63,851 bases of DNA from Bacteroidales bacterium (GCA_017412115.1 JAFPYR010000111.1:1-63851), one strand, 5' to 3'. Shown: positions 44,439-53,300, numbered from the stretch's first letter. Numbers and translations: made by a program. The notes: generated by a model from the letters alone, not told the origin.

Positions 44439-47021
44439 ATGAAACGATATATTTTTACACTGACATTGGCGGGTGTGTTAGGTTTTAATAGTCTTTTTGC
44501 CCAACTGCTGCCTTACCAAAATCCTGATTTGAGCGCACACGAGCGTGCAGTAGACCTTTGCGGTCGTCTTACTTTGGAAGAAAAGGCGCAATTAATGCTT
44601 GACGAATCCCCTGCGATACCAAGACTCGGAATCAAAAAATTCTTTTGGTGGAGCGAGGCTTTGCACGGAGCTGCGAATATGGGAAACGTTACCGTTTTCC
44701 CCGAACCCGTGGCAATGGCCTCAAGTTTTAATCCTGAACTTTTGTACAAAGTTTTTGACGTTGCGAGTACGGAGTTTCGTGCTCAATACAACAAACGAAT
44801 GCTCAACGGCGGCGAAGACGAAAAATTTCACAGTCTTTCAGTTTGGACTCCTAACGTGAATATTTTCAGAGATCCACGTTGGGGTCGCGGTCAAGAAACC
44901 TACGGCGAAGACCCGTATTTGACTTCCGTTATGGGCGTTCAAGTGGTAAAAGGTCTTCAAGGTCCAGAAACTTCAAAATACAGAAAACTTTGGGCTTGTG
45001 CAAAACATTACGCCGTACATTCAGGCCCGGAATACACACGACATACTGCTAATTTAACTGACGTTTCCCCGCGCGATTTTTGGGAAACTTATATGCCTGC
45101 ATTTAAAGTTTTGGTTCAAGATGCAAAAGTCAGAGAAGTGATGTGTGCTTATCAACGTCTTGACGATGAACCTTGCTGTGGAAACACAAGATTGTTACAA
45201 CAAATTCTCCGTGATGACTGGGGCTTTAAATACTTGGTTGTCAGCGATTGCGGCGCAGTAACTGACTTTTATACGACTCACAAAAGTTCTTCTGATGCCG
45301 TTCATTCAGCATATAAAGGTGTAGTTTCGGGAACGGACGTTGAATGCGGTTATAATTACGTTTATAAATCCGTACCAGAGGCCGTAAAACGCGGTTTACT
45401 CACCGAAGCCGAAGTTAATAAGCACGTTATCAGATTGTTAGAAGGACGTTTCGACCTCGGCGAAATGGATAATCCCGACCTCGTTGAATGGTCAAAAATC
45501 CCTGCTTCAAAACTTTCTTGTCAAGAACACAAAAATCTTTCTTTGGAAATGGCACGTCAAACGATTGTCTTGTTACAAAACAACAACAACGTTTTGCCGC
45601 TTAAAAAGAACGCTGAAAAAATCGCTGTCATCGGTCCTAATGCCGACAATACTCCGATGATGTGGGGAAATTACAACGGTATGCCTAACAGCACCGTTAA
45701 TATTTTGGACGGTATCAAAGCAAAACAAAAAAATGTAGTTTATTATGCCGGTTGCGACTTGACATACGACAAAGTGCTTGACAATCGCATTGCTACCGAA
45801 TGTAGTTTTGAGGGTAAAAAAGGTTTGAAAGGTACGTTTTGGAATAATGTAAAATCCGAAGGCGCACCCGTTGCAACAGAATTTTATACTAATCCCGTAA
45901 ACGTTACGACAGCGGGAATGCACGTTTTTGCGCAAAATGTTAAAATCGAAGACTTTTCGGCAAAATATCAGACGGTTTTCTGTCCTAAAACTGCCGGAGA
46001 ATACGTTTTGAATGTTGAAGGTTGCGGACATTTTGAGGTTTATCTTAACGGAGAACAAAAGCACAAAGTTCACATTTGGCGCACGACACCTACCCGCACG
46101 GTTATCAACGCAAAAGCCGGCGAAAAGGTTGAAATCGAAATTCGTTTTGCTCATGTTCCGACATGGAATGCTAACATCAAAATCGAAGTCGCAAAAGAAT
46201 ATCAGATTGATTATCAAGATGTTATTTCAAAACTTAAAGGCATTAACAAAGTTGTTTTCGTAGGTGGAATTTCTCCGCAATTAGAAGGCGAGGAAATGCC
46301 TGTTAACGCTGACGGTTTCAAAGGCGGCGACCGCACAAATATCGAATTGCCGAAAGTTCAGAGGGACTTTTTGAAAGCCTTGAAGGATGCCGGCAAAACA
46401 GTAATTTATGTTAATTGTTCGGGTTCTGCAATCGCATTAGAGCCAGAAACAAAGACTTGTGATGCAATCGTTCAAGCATGGTACGCCGGACAAGAAGGCG
46501 GCACGGCAATTGCTGATGTTCTTTTCGGAGATGTTAATCCGAGCGGAAAACTTCCCGTAACATTCTACAAAAATTCTTCACAACTTCCTGATTTTGAAGA
46601 TTATTCGATGAAAGGCAGAACTTACCGTTATTTTAACGATCCGCTTTTCGCATTCGGATACGGAATGAGTTATACCAAGTTTGAAATCGGTTCAGCTAAG
46701 GTTACTAAAAATGGTGAAAATTCCGTTGTTAGCATTCCTGTAAAAAATGCCGGAAAAGTTTTTGGAACTGAAATCGTTCAGGTTTATATTAAAGATTTGC
46801 AAGATTCAGAAGGACCGAGAATTTCTTTGCGCGGTTTTGCCCGTGTGGATTTAAAACCCGGTGAGCAAAAAACTGCAACAATAACACTCACTCCGAAAGA
46901 GTTTGAATTTTTTGATTCGCATATTAACGAAATGCGCATAAAACCTGGTGATTACGAAATTTATTGCGGTAATTCATCAAGGGATAAAGATTTGAAAAAG
47001 ACGTTGGTTACGATAAAGTAA
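44439..47021 (+). CDS. GH3 beta-xylosidase/beta-glucosidase with inserted PA14 domain
   Basis: 860 residues, signal peptide ending near LFAQ. The N-terminal GH3 barrel has ERAVDLCGRLTLEEKAQLM, WWSEALHG, RDPRWGRGQETYGEDP, AKHYAVHSGPE and the nucleophile segment LVVSDCGAV (Asp). The second alpha/beta domain is split by a PA14 module (about 465-590). A fibronectin-III-like domain ends the protein (EIVQVYIKD, LRGFARVDLKPGE). The WWSEALHG and RxPRWGRxQE pattern is typical of bacterial beta-xylosidases, so xylo-oligosaccharides are the likely substrate. Periplasmic. It has its own terminator. Confidence 0.94.
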   Translation: MKRYIFTLTLAGVLGFNSLFAQLLPYQNPDLSAHERAVDLCGRLTLEEKAQLMLDESPAIPRLGIKKFFWWSEALHGAANMGNVTVFPEPVAMASSFNPELLYKVFDVASTEFRAQYNKRMLNGGEDEKFHSLSVWTPNVNIFRDPRWGRGQETYGEDPYLTSVMGVQVVKGLQGPETSKYRKLWACAKHYAVHSGPEYTRHTANLTDVSPRDFWETYMPAFKVLVQDAKVREVMCAYQRLDDEPCCGNTRLLQQILRDDWGFKYLVVSDCGAVTDFYTTHKSSSDAVHSAYKGVVSGTDVECGYNYVYKSVPEAVKRGLLTEAEVNKHVIRLLEGRFDLGEMDNPDLVEWSKIPASKLSCQEHKNLSLEMARQTIVLLQNNNNVLPLKKNAEKIAVIGPNADNTPMMWGNYNGMPNSTVNILDGIKAKQKNVVYYAGCDLTYDKVLDNRIATECSFEGKKGLKGTFWNNVKSEGAPVATEFYTNPVNVTTAGMHVFAQNVKIEDFSAKYQTVFCPKTAGEYVLNVEGCGHFEVYLNGEQKHKVHIWRTTPTRTVINAKAGEKVEIEIRFAHVPTWNANIKIEVAKEYQIDYQDVISKLKGINKVVFVGGISPQLEGEEMPVNADGFKGGDRTNIELPKVQRDFLKALKDAGKTVIYVNCSGSAIALEPETKTCDAIVQAWYAGQEGGTAIADVLFGDVNPSGKLPVTFYKNSSQLPDFEDYSMKGRTYRYFNDPLFAFGYGMSYTKFEIGSAKVTKNGENSVVSIPVKNAGKVFGTEIVQVYIKDLQDSEGPRISLRGFARVDLKPGEQKTATITLTPKEFEFFDSHINEMRIKPGDYEIYCGNSSRDKDLKKTLVTIK

Positions 47022-47080
47022 TTGACAATGGATAATTGACAATGGACAATTGACAATTGACAATTGTCAATTAACAATGG
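47022..47080. repeat. Simple repeat of TTGACAAT units
   Basis: Immediately after the GH3 stop codon come five or six partial copies of ATTGACAATG/ACAATTG, partly self-complementary (ACAATTGACAATTGTCAATT). It looks like a short, slippage-prone intergenic tandem repeat. Confidence 0.8.
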
Positions 47081-47083
47081 AAT

Positions 47084-47124
47084 AAAAAAAAGCCGTATGA
47101 AATTTTCTTCATACGGCGTTTTTT
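47084..47124. terminator. Terminator between GH3 and mqnC genes
   Basis: GCCGTATGAA (47092-47101) pairs with TTCATACGGC (47108-47117), with A-run before and T-run after, serving both convergent genes. Confidence 0.9.
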
Positions 47125-47137
47125 TCAGGGGAAAAGA

Positions 47138-48235
47138 TTATTCCTCGAATATATATCTTGAATTTCTGCGTTTAGGTTCAAAACCGGCTTCGCGGATTGC
47201 TTGTACCATTTCGTTGCTATCAAGAGAATAATTCGCTCCTGCTGCCGATACAACGTGCTCTTCCATCATTATCGAACCAAAATCGTTAGCTCCCGAATGT
47301 AAACAAACTTGTCCTACGGCTTTGCCTACCGTCAGCCATGAGGCTTGGATGTTTTTTATATTATTTAACATCAAACGCGATATCGCCGTCATTCTGATAT
47401 ATTCGCTACCCGAAATTTTAGGAAATTCTCCGAATTCTTTTTCCAGACGTGTTCCTAAAGAATAAAACGGCCATGCAATAAACGTGATGAAACCTTCGCT
47501 GTAATCAGGCTTTTTATCTTGAGTTTCACGGAGTTTTACCAAATGTTCCATTCTCTCTTGTATGGTTTCTACGTGTCCGAAAACCATTGTTGCTGAGGTT
47601 GGAAGGTTGAGTTTGTGCGCCTCGTGCATAACCTCAAGCCACTCTTTTGACGAACATTTTGCCGGTGAAATTATTTTTCTTACTCTGTCAACCAAAATTT
47701 CCGCTCCTGCACCGGGCAAAGAGTCAAGTCCGGATTTATGAAGTGTTTCCAAAACCTCGTAATAACTTTTGCCGGATTTTTTGCTGATAAAAACTATTTC
47801 TGCCGGACCTAACGCATGAAGTATTATTCCCGGAAAATTTTTCTTTAAATCCGAAAACAAATTACAATAAAAATCCAAACCGAAATCAGGATTCATGCCG
47901 CCTTGCAACAAAACCTGCCGTCCGCCTATTTTGAAAAGTTCCGAAATCTTTTGATTATATTCCTCCATCGTTGTAACGTAAGCCTCAGGGGAATTTTTTG
48001 AGCGTGAGAAATTGCAGAATTTACATCTTGTAACGCAAATGTTTGACAGATTGATGTTTCTGTCTATTATCCAACCGACTTTTTTGCAATCTTGGACAGG
48101 ACGGAGTTTGTTTTTTACCTCGTTGGCGCAAAAACTTAAAAGCGATAACGGCGCATTTTCAAACAAAAATACTCCTTCCTCAATTGTCAGCGGTTCTAAT
48201 TCGAGGGCTTTTTCTAAAATTTTTTCCGTGTTCAT
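47138..48235 (-). CDS. mqnC: Cyclic dehypoxanthinyl futalosine synthase
   Basis: Start chosen at Met18 of the longest frame (MNTEKILEKALE), the usual start position of the family; about 365 residues. Radical-SAM cluster ligands C67, C71 and C74 lie in NICVTRCKFCNF. Family-typical runs include QVLLQGGMNPDFGLDFY, SLPGAGAEIL, TATMVFGHVET (here SATMVFGHVET), IQASWLT and GANDFGSIMMEE. The enzyme cyclises dehypoxanthinyl futalosine in the futalosine route to menaquinone. Other mqn genes are not in this window. The related MqnE and CofH families are less likely given the GANDFGS and SWLT motifs. Confidence 0.92.
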   Translation of the reverse strand: MNTEKILEKALELEPLTIEEGVFLFENAPLSLLSFCANEVKNKLRPVQDCKKVGWIIDRNINLSNICVTRCKFCNFSRSKNSPEAYVTTMEEYNQKISELFKIGGRQVLLQGGMNPDFGLDFYCNLFSDLKKNFPGIILHALGPAEIVFISKKSGKSYYEVLETLHKSGLDSLPGAGAEILVDRVRKIISPAKCSSKEWLEVMHEAHKLNLPTSATMVFGHVETIQERMEHLVKLRETQDKKPDYSEGFITFIAWPFYSLGTRLEKEFGEFPKISGSEYIRMTAISRLMLNNIKNIQASWLTVGKAVGQVCLHSGANDFGSIMMEEHVVSAAGANYSLDSNEMVQAIREAGFEPKRRNSRYIFEE

Positions 48236-48307
48236 CGTTAAATACAACATTTTTACAAAGTAAACGCTTTTTTCTAAAAAATCCAAAAATATTTAGACGA
48301 AAACATT

Positions 48308-48315
48308 TAACTTTG
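48308..48315 (+). promoter_or_regulatory. -7 element ahead of the DUF4296-recO operon
   Basis: TAACTTTG, 25 bases before the start codon. No convincing TTG partner is seen 19-21 bases upstream. Confidence 0.55.
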
Positions 48316-48339
48316 CAACCGTAAAAATATATTTTAGGT

Positions 48340-49083
48340 ATGAGATACAGAAAATTTTTCACGGCTTTTGTAATGAGTGCGGCGTTTTTTTCGTCGTGTT
48401 CAGGTCCTCAGCCGTCGATTAAAATGGATAAATTTGCGCAAATCGTTTATGATATGCACTTTACGGACGCTGTTCTCGATGTTGCAAGGTTTGATGACAA
48501 GAACCTTAAAAGTGATTCCGTTTCGTATTATAATAATTTGTTCAAAAAATATGACATTACCCGTAAAACGTTTGTTGAGGAAATCGAATGGTATACGCAG
48601 CATCCCGACAAATACAAGGAACTTTACGAAAAGGTGATGAAAATCGTTGCGCAAGAAGAAAAACGTGCGGAGGAGGAAAAGGCCGCTGCTAAAGCCTCAG
48701 AGTCAGACACTCTTAATTTATGGAAAGAAAAACGTACTTGGCATTTGCCGTTGGAGGGCGAAAAAGAAGCCGTTGCGTTTGATATACCAGCCCAAGAATC
48801 AGGCGTTTATACGCTTTCTGCCGATGCCGTTTTTTATACTGACGACAGAACGGAAAACCCGAGAATGACTATTATAGCCAATTATGAGGACGGAACAAAC
48901 GAGCAGAATCAGTTTAACGGCATTGAAAAAGATGGCAAACGACATTCTATTGAGGTTCAAATCAAAACCAATCCGGGTAAAAAGCTTAAAAATCTTACAG
49001 GTTGGGTGCTTGACCATTCCACGGGGACGGAGAAAAAGCATATTGACCTTTATGATATAACTCTCAAATATTCAAAGGAATAA
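48340..49083 (+). CDS. DUF4296 lipoprotein
   Basis: 247 residues, lipobox AAFFSSC (Cys20). The first 110 residues match DUF4296: KFAQIVYDMHFTDAVLDVARF, YNNLFKKYDITRKTFVEEIEWYTQHPDKYKELYEKV. A Glu/Lys/Ala-rich helix links to a beta-rich C-terminal half. The family is confined to Bacteroidota and functionally unknown. The stop codon overlaps the recO start (TAATG), so the two are translationally coupled. Confidence 0.88.
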   Translation: MRYRKFFTAFVMSAAFFSSCSGPQPSIKMDKFAQIVYDMHFTDAVLDVARFDDKNLKSDSVSYYNNLFKKYDITRKTFVEEIEWYTQHPDKYKELYEKVMKIVAQEEKRAEEEKAAAKASESDTLNLWKEKRTWHLPLEGEKEAVAFDIPAQESGVYTLSADAVFYTDDRTENPRMTIIANYEDGTNEQNQFNGIEKDGKRHSIEVQIKTNPGKKLKNLTGWVLDHSTGTEKKHIDLYDITLKYSKE

Positions 49084-49808
49084 TGACGGAAAAGACAAAA
49101 GCGGTAATTCTTCAAGCGCGTAAATACGGTGATAACAAATTGATTTTGAACACATTCTCCGAAAAATTCGGGCGAATGTCGTTTTCTGTTGTTATTTCTC
49201 AAAATAAAAACCGTGCTTCTGTTTTGCCGTATTGTCAGCCGCTTTTTCAGAACGAAATCGAATATACGGGCGGAAATTCCGAAATTAAAAAAATTAAAAG
49301 CATTTCTCCTGCCTTCAATTACGTTTCGATTCCTAAAAGTCCTGCTAAAATGTCTGTAGTAATGTTTCTTTCGGAGTGCCTTTTGAAAACTTTGACTTAT
49401 TCCGAAGGCAATTCAGACCTTTACGGGTTTCTTTCTACAAGTCTTCAGCTCTTGGACGAGGAAAGTTTTAAAGGAAGAAATTTTCATTTGAAATTTTTGA
49501 TGCAACTTTCTAAATATATAGGATTTTTCCCTTATAACAGGTTTTCTAAAGAGACCCCGTGTTTTGATATTTCAAAATCGAAGTTTTGTCAGGACGTAAG
49601 GGGCAGTTTGCATTTTATTCGTCCGCCGTACTCTGAAATTTTTAGCAAAATTCTTGATTCAGATATTCTTTCATGTGAGGATATTCCACTTAACGGTGGT
49701 GAACGTAGTTTTTTGCTTGAAAAAATTTTGGATTATTACCGTTATAATTTTGAAAATTTTAGAGAAATAAGGAGTTTGGATATTTTACAAACAGTATTTC
49801 ATGATTAA
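49083..49808 (+). CDS. recO: DNA repair protein RecO
   Basis: 241 residues. It starts TEKTKAVILQARKYGDNKLILNTFSEKFGRMSF, the OB-fold of RecO, followed by the helical C-terminal domain (FLSECLLKTLTYSEGNSDLYGFL). The Cys4 zinc site seen in some RecO proteins is absent. RecO anneals SSB-coated strands and loads RecA with RecR in gap repair. The start overlaps the upstream DUF4296 stop by one base. Confidence 0.93.
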   Translation: MTEKTKAVILQARKYGDNKLILNTFSEKFGRMSFSVVISQNKNRASVLPYCQPLFQNEIEYTGGNSEIKKIKSISPAFNYVSIPKSPAKMSVVMFLSECLLKTLTYSEGNSDLYGFLSTSLQLLDEESFKGRNFHLKFLMQLSKYIGFFPYNRFSKETPCFDISKSKFCQDVRGSLHFIRPPYSEIFSKILDSDILSCEDIPLNGGERSFLLEKILDYYRYNFENFREIRSLDILQTVFHD

Positions 49809-49851
49809 TTCATAATGCATAATTTAAGTGATAAAGAAAAAAATAAAAAAA

Positions 49852-50304
49852 ATGAATAAAATCAATAATTTAGTTATCGGACAGGGAATCGGCCCTGCAA
49901 AATTTTTAATGCCGAAATCCGAGATTATAGAACTTTTCGGCAAACCTGACGAGGAAGTTTCAGAAACCGAGGACGGCGATAAAATCCTGACACTTTTTTA
50001 TGATCGTATGATGACGGATTTTACGTTTGAGGAGGCAGAGGACGGAGATTTTGTTTTAACTTCGTTTTTGTGTTCTGCGCCTGAGACTACAATCGACAAT
50101 AAAATTAAGTTCGGAGCCACGGAGGAGGAATTTTTGAAATATGCCAAATCCATGAAAGCCTCAGAGCCGGAGGTTCAGACGGAACCCGGAACGGGTGAGA
50201 AATTCTTGTATTACAGTGATTTAGGATTGATGGCTGTTTTTACTGACGGTGTTTTGTCAGCGGCTCAATTAGAATATTGGGACGAAGAAGAACCGGACGA
50301 ATAA
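49852..50304 (+). CDS. Acidic protein of unknown function, 150 aa
   Basis: Start chosen at ATG 49852 (MNKINNLVIGQGIGP), which suits the hydrophobic first strand better than the GTG at 49828. The protein is strongly acidic, without a signal peptide, and looks like a small alpha-beta domain: GIGPAKFLMPKSEIIELFGKPDEE, a two-strand segment around YDRMMTDFTFEEAEDGDF, and GLMAVFTDGVLSAAQLEYW. I do not recognise a family; the opening resembles small regulatory or immunity-like domains. It lies between recO and the S41 protease gene in the same direction (gaps 43 and 30 bp). Confidence 0.78.
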   Translation: MNKINNLVIGQGIGPAKFLMPKSEIIELFGKPDEEVSETEDGDKILTLFYDRMMTDFTFEEAEDGDFVLTSFLCSAPETTIDNKIKFGATEEEFLKYAKSMKASEPEVQTEPGTGEKFLYYSDLGLMAVFTDGVLSAAQLEYWDEEEPDE

Positions 50305-50334
50305 AAATAACTTAAAAAAAAACAGAGAAAAACT

Positions 50335-51981
50335 ATGAAAAAGAAGATTATAATTCCGTTAATAGCCTTGTTGCTTGGAGTTTCGTCTTTTGTTAAAGAC
50401 GACGGTGACGATTTTGAACTTATAAAAAATCTTGAAATCTTTCATACTTTGATGAGGGATATAAGAATTTTGTACGTTGATGAAACCTCAAGCGGCGAGT
50501 TGATAAAAACGGCTATGGACGAGATGTTAAAGCATCTTGACCCTTACACTGTTTATTATCCCGAATCCTTGGTTGAGGACGTAATGTTTATCAACACGGG
50601 AGAGTATGCCGGCATCGGTGCCGATTTAGAAAAATATAACGGTGAGTATCAGGTAGTTGAAATTAGCGAAGCATCTCCCGCCGACAAAGCTGGTATATTA
50701 ATAGGTGATAAAATTATTAGGATTAACGGCAACGAAATCAAAGATAAATCCATTGATGAAATTTCACTATTAATAAAAGGTGAGCCCGGAACTTCTTTGA
50801 ATTTGACTTTTTTAAGAAACAATGTTGAGCAAAATGTCAGCGTAAAACGTGCTATGATTAAGGAAAAAAATATTCCTTATTTCGGCAAAATTGCTGACAA
50901 GACGGGTTATATTAATTTGTCGGGTTTTACAGAGAATTGTTCAAAGGAGCTGAAAACGGCTTTTTTGAAACTTAAAAACGATGAAAAAATCGACAAACTT
51001 GTAATTGATTTGCGTTATAATCCGGGCGGCTTGCTCATTGAGGCTGTCAATATCGTAAATCTTTTTGTTGATAAAGGCGAGAGTATAGTTGAGATGAAGG
51101 GTAGGGTAGAGCAGTGGAACAAGGTTTTTAGAGCGGAAAACAATCCTGTTGATACCAAAATTCCGATTGTGGTTTTGGTAAACGGCAGGTCGGCCTCTGC
51201 CTCTGAAATCGTTTCGGGAGCGTTGCAGGATTTGGACAGAGCCGTTATCTTGGGCGAAAAAACTTTTGGTAAAGGACTTGTTCAAACCACTAAGGATTTG
51301 ACTTACAATTCAAAACTGAAAATTACAACCGCTAAATATTACATTCCTTCAGGTCGTTGTATTCAAAAACTTGATTATTCCCACAAGGATTCTCAAGGTA
51401 ATGCAACACAAATTAGCGAATCGCAGTTCAAAACTTTTAAAACCAAAAACGGACGCCCCGTGAAAGATGCCGGCGGTATTATGCCCGATATTAATGCTGA
51501 TGTTGATTCGGTTGCGGAAATTACTGCAAATTTGATTGCTGAAAACATAATTTTCGATTATGCAACACTTTTTAGATTAAAGCACGATAAAATTTCAAGC
51601 CCCGAAGAGTTTGAAGTAACGGATGCCGATATGGAAGATTTTAAAAAGTTTGCCGGTAGTAAACTTTTTGAATATCAGACATCAAGCGACGGGTTAATTA
51701 AAGAATTAAATAACCTTTTAAAAGCTGAATATTCCAGCTCGGAGATTTCTTTGGAAGTGCAAAAAATTCAAGAGGAAATCAAAAAACAAAAGCAGAAAAA
51801 GTTTTCTGAATTTTATTCGCAAATAAAAACGGCATTAGCGACCGAAATCGTAAGCCGTTATTATTATCAGGAAGGCGTTATCCGTTATACTTTGAAACAC
51901 GATTCTTTTTTAGAGAAGGCAAAAAACGTTTTAAACGACCAAAATCTCTACAAAAAAGTACTTTCGGGACAAGTAAAATAA
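50335..51981 (+). CDS. C-terminal processing peptidase, S41 family
   Basis: 548 residues. Signal or anchor segment at 1-20, helical region to about 85, PDZ domain (about 90-175, EISEASPADKAGILIGDKIIRING), and S41 catalytic domain (about 180-350) with the nucleophile Ser288 in NGRSASASEI and general base Lys313 in GEKTFGKG, 25 residues apart as in CtpA. A charged C-terminal helical region follows. It should degrade or trim periplasmic proteins from their C termini. Probably the last gene of the recO group, ending before a possible sigma-54-type site. Confidence 0.94.
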   Translation: MKKKIIIPLIALLLGVSSFVKDDGDDFELIKNLEIFHTLMRDIRILYVDETSSGELIKTAMDEMLKHLDPYTVYYPESLVEDVMFINTGEYAGIGADLEKYNGEYQVVEISEASPADKAGILIGDKIIRINGNEIKDKSIDEISLLIKGEPGTSLNLTFLRNNVEQNVSVKRAMIKEKNIPYFGKIADKTGYINLSGFTENCSKELKTAFLKLKNDEKIDKLVIDLRYNPGGLLIEAVNIVNLFVDKGESIVEMKGRVEQWNKVFRAENNPVDTKIPIVVLVNGRSASASEIVSGALQDLDRAVILGEKTFGKGLVQTTKDLTYNSKLKITTAKYYIPSGRCIQKLDYSHKDSQGNATQISESQFKTFKTKNGRPVKDAGGIMPDINADVDSVAEITANLIAENIIFDYATLFRLKHDKISSPEEFEVTDADMEDFKKFAGSKLFEYQTSSDGLIKELNNLLKAEYSSSEISLEVQKIQEEIKKQKQKKFSEFYSQIKTALATEIVSRYYYQEGVIRYTLKHDSFLEKAKNVLNDQNLYKKVLSGQVK

Positions 51982-51989
51982 AAATAGTT

Positions 51990-52003
51990 GGCATAAATAT
52001 TGC
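51990..52003 (+). promoter_or_regulatory. Possible sigma-54-type promoter
   Basis: TTGGCATAAATATTGCA has the invariant GG (51990-51991), ten bases, GC (52002-52003). A 27-codon frame starts at 52016, but it coincides with the expected transcription start, so the site more likely serves the gene at 52190. Confidence 0.4.
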
Positions 52004-52120
52004 ACTATTTTTACTATGAAATTTCAATTAATTTGGATTAACAAATTGAAAATCAAATGTTTCTTTATTAGACTTAAATTTTGGGCTAAAAAAAGATGAA
52101 AAATTTTTTTTGAAAAAATT

Positions 52121-52152
52121 TTGTTTTATATCAGAAAAAATTTATACATTTG
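52121..52152 (+). promoter_or_regulatory. Promoter of the 125-aa protein gene
   Basis: TTG (52121-52123), 21 bases, TACATTTG (52145-52152). The expected transcript start lies near 52159, which rules out the GTG at 52157 as start codon. Confidence 0.7.
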
Positions 52153-52189
52153 AGCCGTGAAAGTTTTCTTTCAGATTAAGGCTCATAAC

Positions 52190-52567
52190 ATGATGAAAGC
52201 AAATTTGTTGATTATAATAACGATTGTAATTTTAACGGGTGCTTACGGCATTAATGAATTGCTAACGTTTGATTCTGCGACAATTAAAATACGTGAAATA
52301 AACGTTATCAACTCATCTAACGGCAAAACGATATGCTACACGATAAATTTGTATTCGCCGTCACAAATCTGCGAGTTTGTTGCTAAGCCTAATATTGCAG
52401 GTATCAACGAAGATTCTGTGCTTGAAATGAAATTTGACGGTCATACACGTCGTGCGACGGTAGTATATTATTATGCAGTCCCGAATGTAAAAGCCGGAGA
52501 GGAAATTGAAATAAATTTCTGCCTGAACGATAAAATGTGTCAGGAAAACAGCATTGTGAATTTTTGA
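52190..52567 (+). CDS. Small exported or membrane-anchored protein, 125 aa
   Basis: Start at ATG 52190 (a second ATG follows at once), with AAGG about nine bases upstream. One N-terminal hydrophobic segment (LLIIITIVILTGAYG) acts as a signal or anchor. The rest forms a compact beta domain of about 100 residues with four Cys (ICYT, QICEF, NFCLNDKMC), which could make disulphides in the periplasm. No family recognised. It is alone between a promoter and the SiaC-like gene. Confidence 0.75.
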   Translation: MMKANLLIIITIVILTGAYGINELLTFDSATIKIREINVINSSNGKTICYTINLYSPSQICEFVAKPNIAGINEDSVLEMKFDGHTRRATVVYYYAVPNVKAGEEIEINFCLNDKMCQENSIVNF

Positions 52568-52677
52568 AAATAGTAATTGTAAACTTTGAAAAAAAAGTTG
52601 TAAACTTGCAAAGTTTGGCATAATTTTTATTGCATTAAAAAATGTAGATAAAGATTAGAAAACGTAAAGAATTTTTA

Positions 52678-52685
52678 TAATTTTG
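52678..52685 (+). promoter_or_regulatory. -7 element of the SiaC-like gene
   Basis: TAATTTTG, about 50 bases ahead of the start codon; no clear -33 element. Confidence 0.5.
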
Positions 52686-52736
52686 CAGTCAGATTTTATA
52701 AGAATTCATTATTAAAAGCAAAAACTCTAAGAAACC

Positions 52737-53129
52737 ATGATAGAACATATACAATTAGAAGCAGGTGTAGATACTCCGGGAATCGATATGGATCCTTCAA
52801 CAGGGGTTTGTGAGTTTACCGGCAAATCGTTTCCCTCAGACGTAACGGCTTTTTATTCACCCGTAGTGGAATGGATAGACGAATACAGTAAAAATCCGTG
52901 CAGTAAAACAGTCTTGAATCTTAAATTGGATTATTTTAATACTGCATCAAGTAAGATTTTGCTGGAAATCTTCACGAAATTCGAGACCCTGTACAAAAAC
53001 GGCAACGATGTCGTTCTTAACTGGTATTATCCCGATGACGATGAGGATATGCAGCAAACGGGTCAAGAGTATTCGGAATTGCTTATGTTGCCCTTCAATA
53101 AGATAGGGTACTCGGTGGTATTTACTTAG
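52737..53129 (+). CDS. DUF1987 / SiaC-like regulatory phosphoprotein
   Basis: 130 residues, the normal size of DUF1987. It has GIDMDPSTGVCEFTGKSFPSD at the start and LKLDYFNTASSKILLEIF in the middle. Thr69 in that segment aligns with the phosphorylated Thr68 of Pseudomonas SiaC, as I recall it. SiaC-type proteins are antagonist partners switched by a kinase (SiaB) and a PP2C phosphatase (SiaA). In this window two SpoIIE/PP2C phosphatases are encoded 14-20 kb away, but no SiaB kinase is visible. Monocistronic with its own terminator. Confidence 0.87.
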   Translation: MIEHIQLEAGVDTPGIDMDPSTGVCEFTGKSFPSDVTAFYSPVVEWIDEYSKNPCSKTVLNLKLDYFNTASSKILLEIFTKFETLYKNGNDVVLNWYYPDDDEDMQQTGQEYSELLMLPFNKIGYSVVFT

Positions 53130-53199
53130 GATTTTTTTTAGAAAAATTAGTTAAGATATTTTTTTTGTTTTTCCTTGTACGTTTGATTTTTGAGTAGTA

Positions 53200-53242
53200 A
53201 GAGGTTGTCTAAAATTTTATTTAAGACAACCTCTTTTTTTTC
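53200..53242 (+). terminator. Terminator after the SiaC-like gene
   Basis: AGAGGTTGTCT (53200-53210) pairs with AGACAACCTCT (53224-53234), followed by a T-run. Same stem family as at 8312 and 28591. Confidence 0.9.
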
Positions 53243-53300
53243 GTCTTTTAAAGTTTTTTTTGTTAATTTTGCGCTGTTAAAAAACAAAATCAATAATAAT

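Noticed and set aside
45573..46217. A 214-codon frame antisense to the GH3 gene
   Set aside because: Shadow of the PA14-containing part of the GH3 gene; rich in Phe and Asn as expected from antisense Lys/Glu codons.
52016..52099. A 27-codon basic ORF after the sigma-54-like site
   Set aside because: It would begin within two or so bases of the predicted transcript start, without a ribosome site, and the residues look like translated AT-rich DNA.
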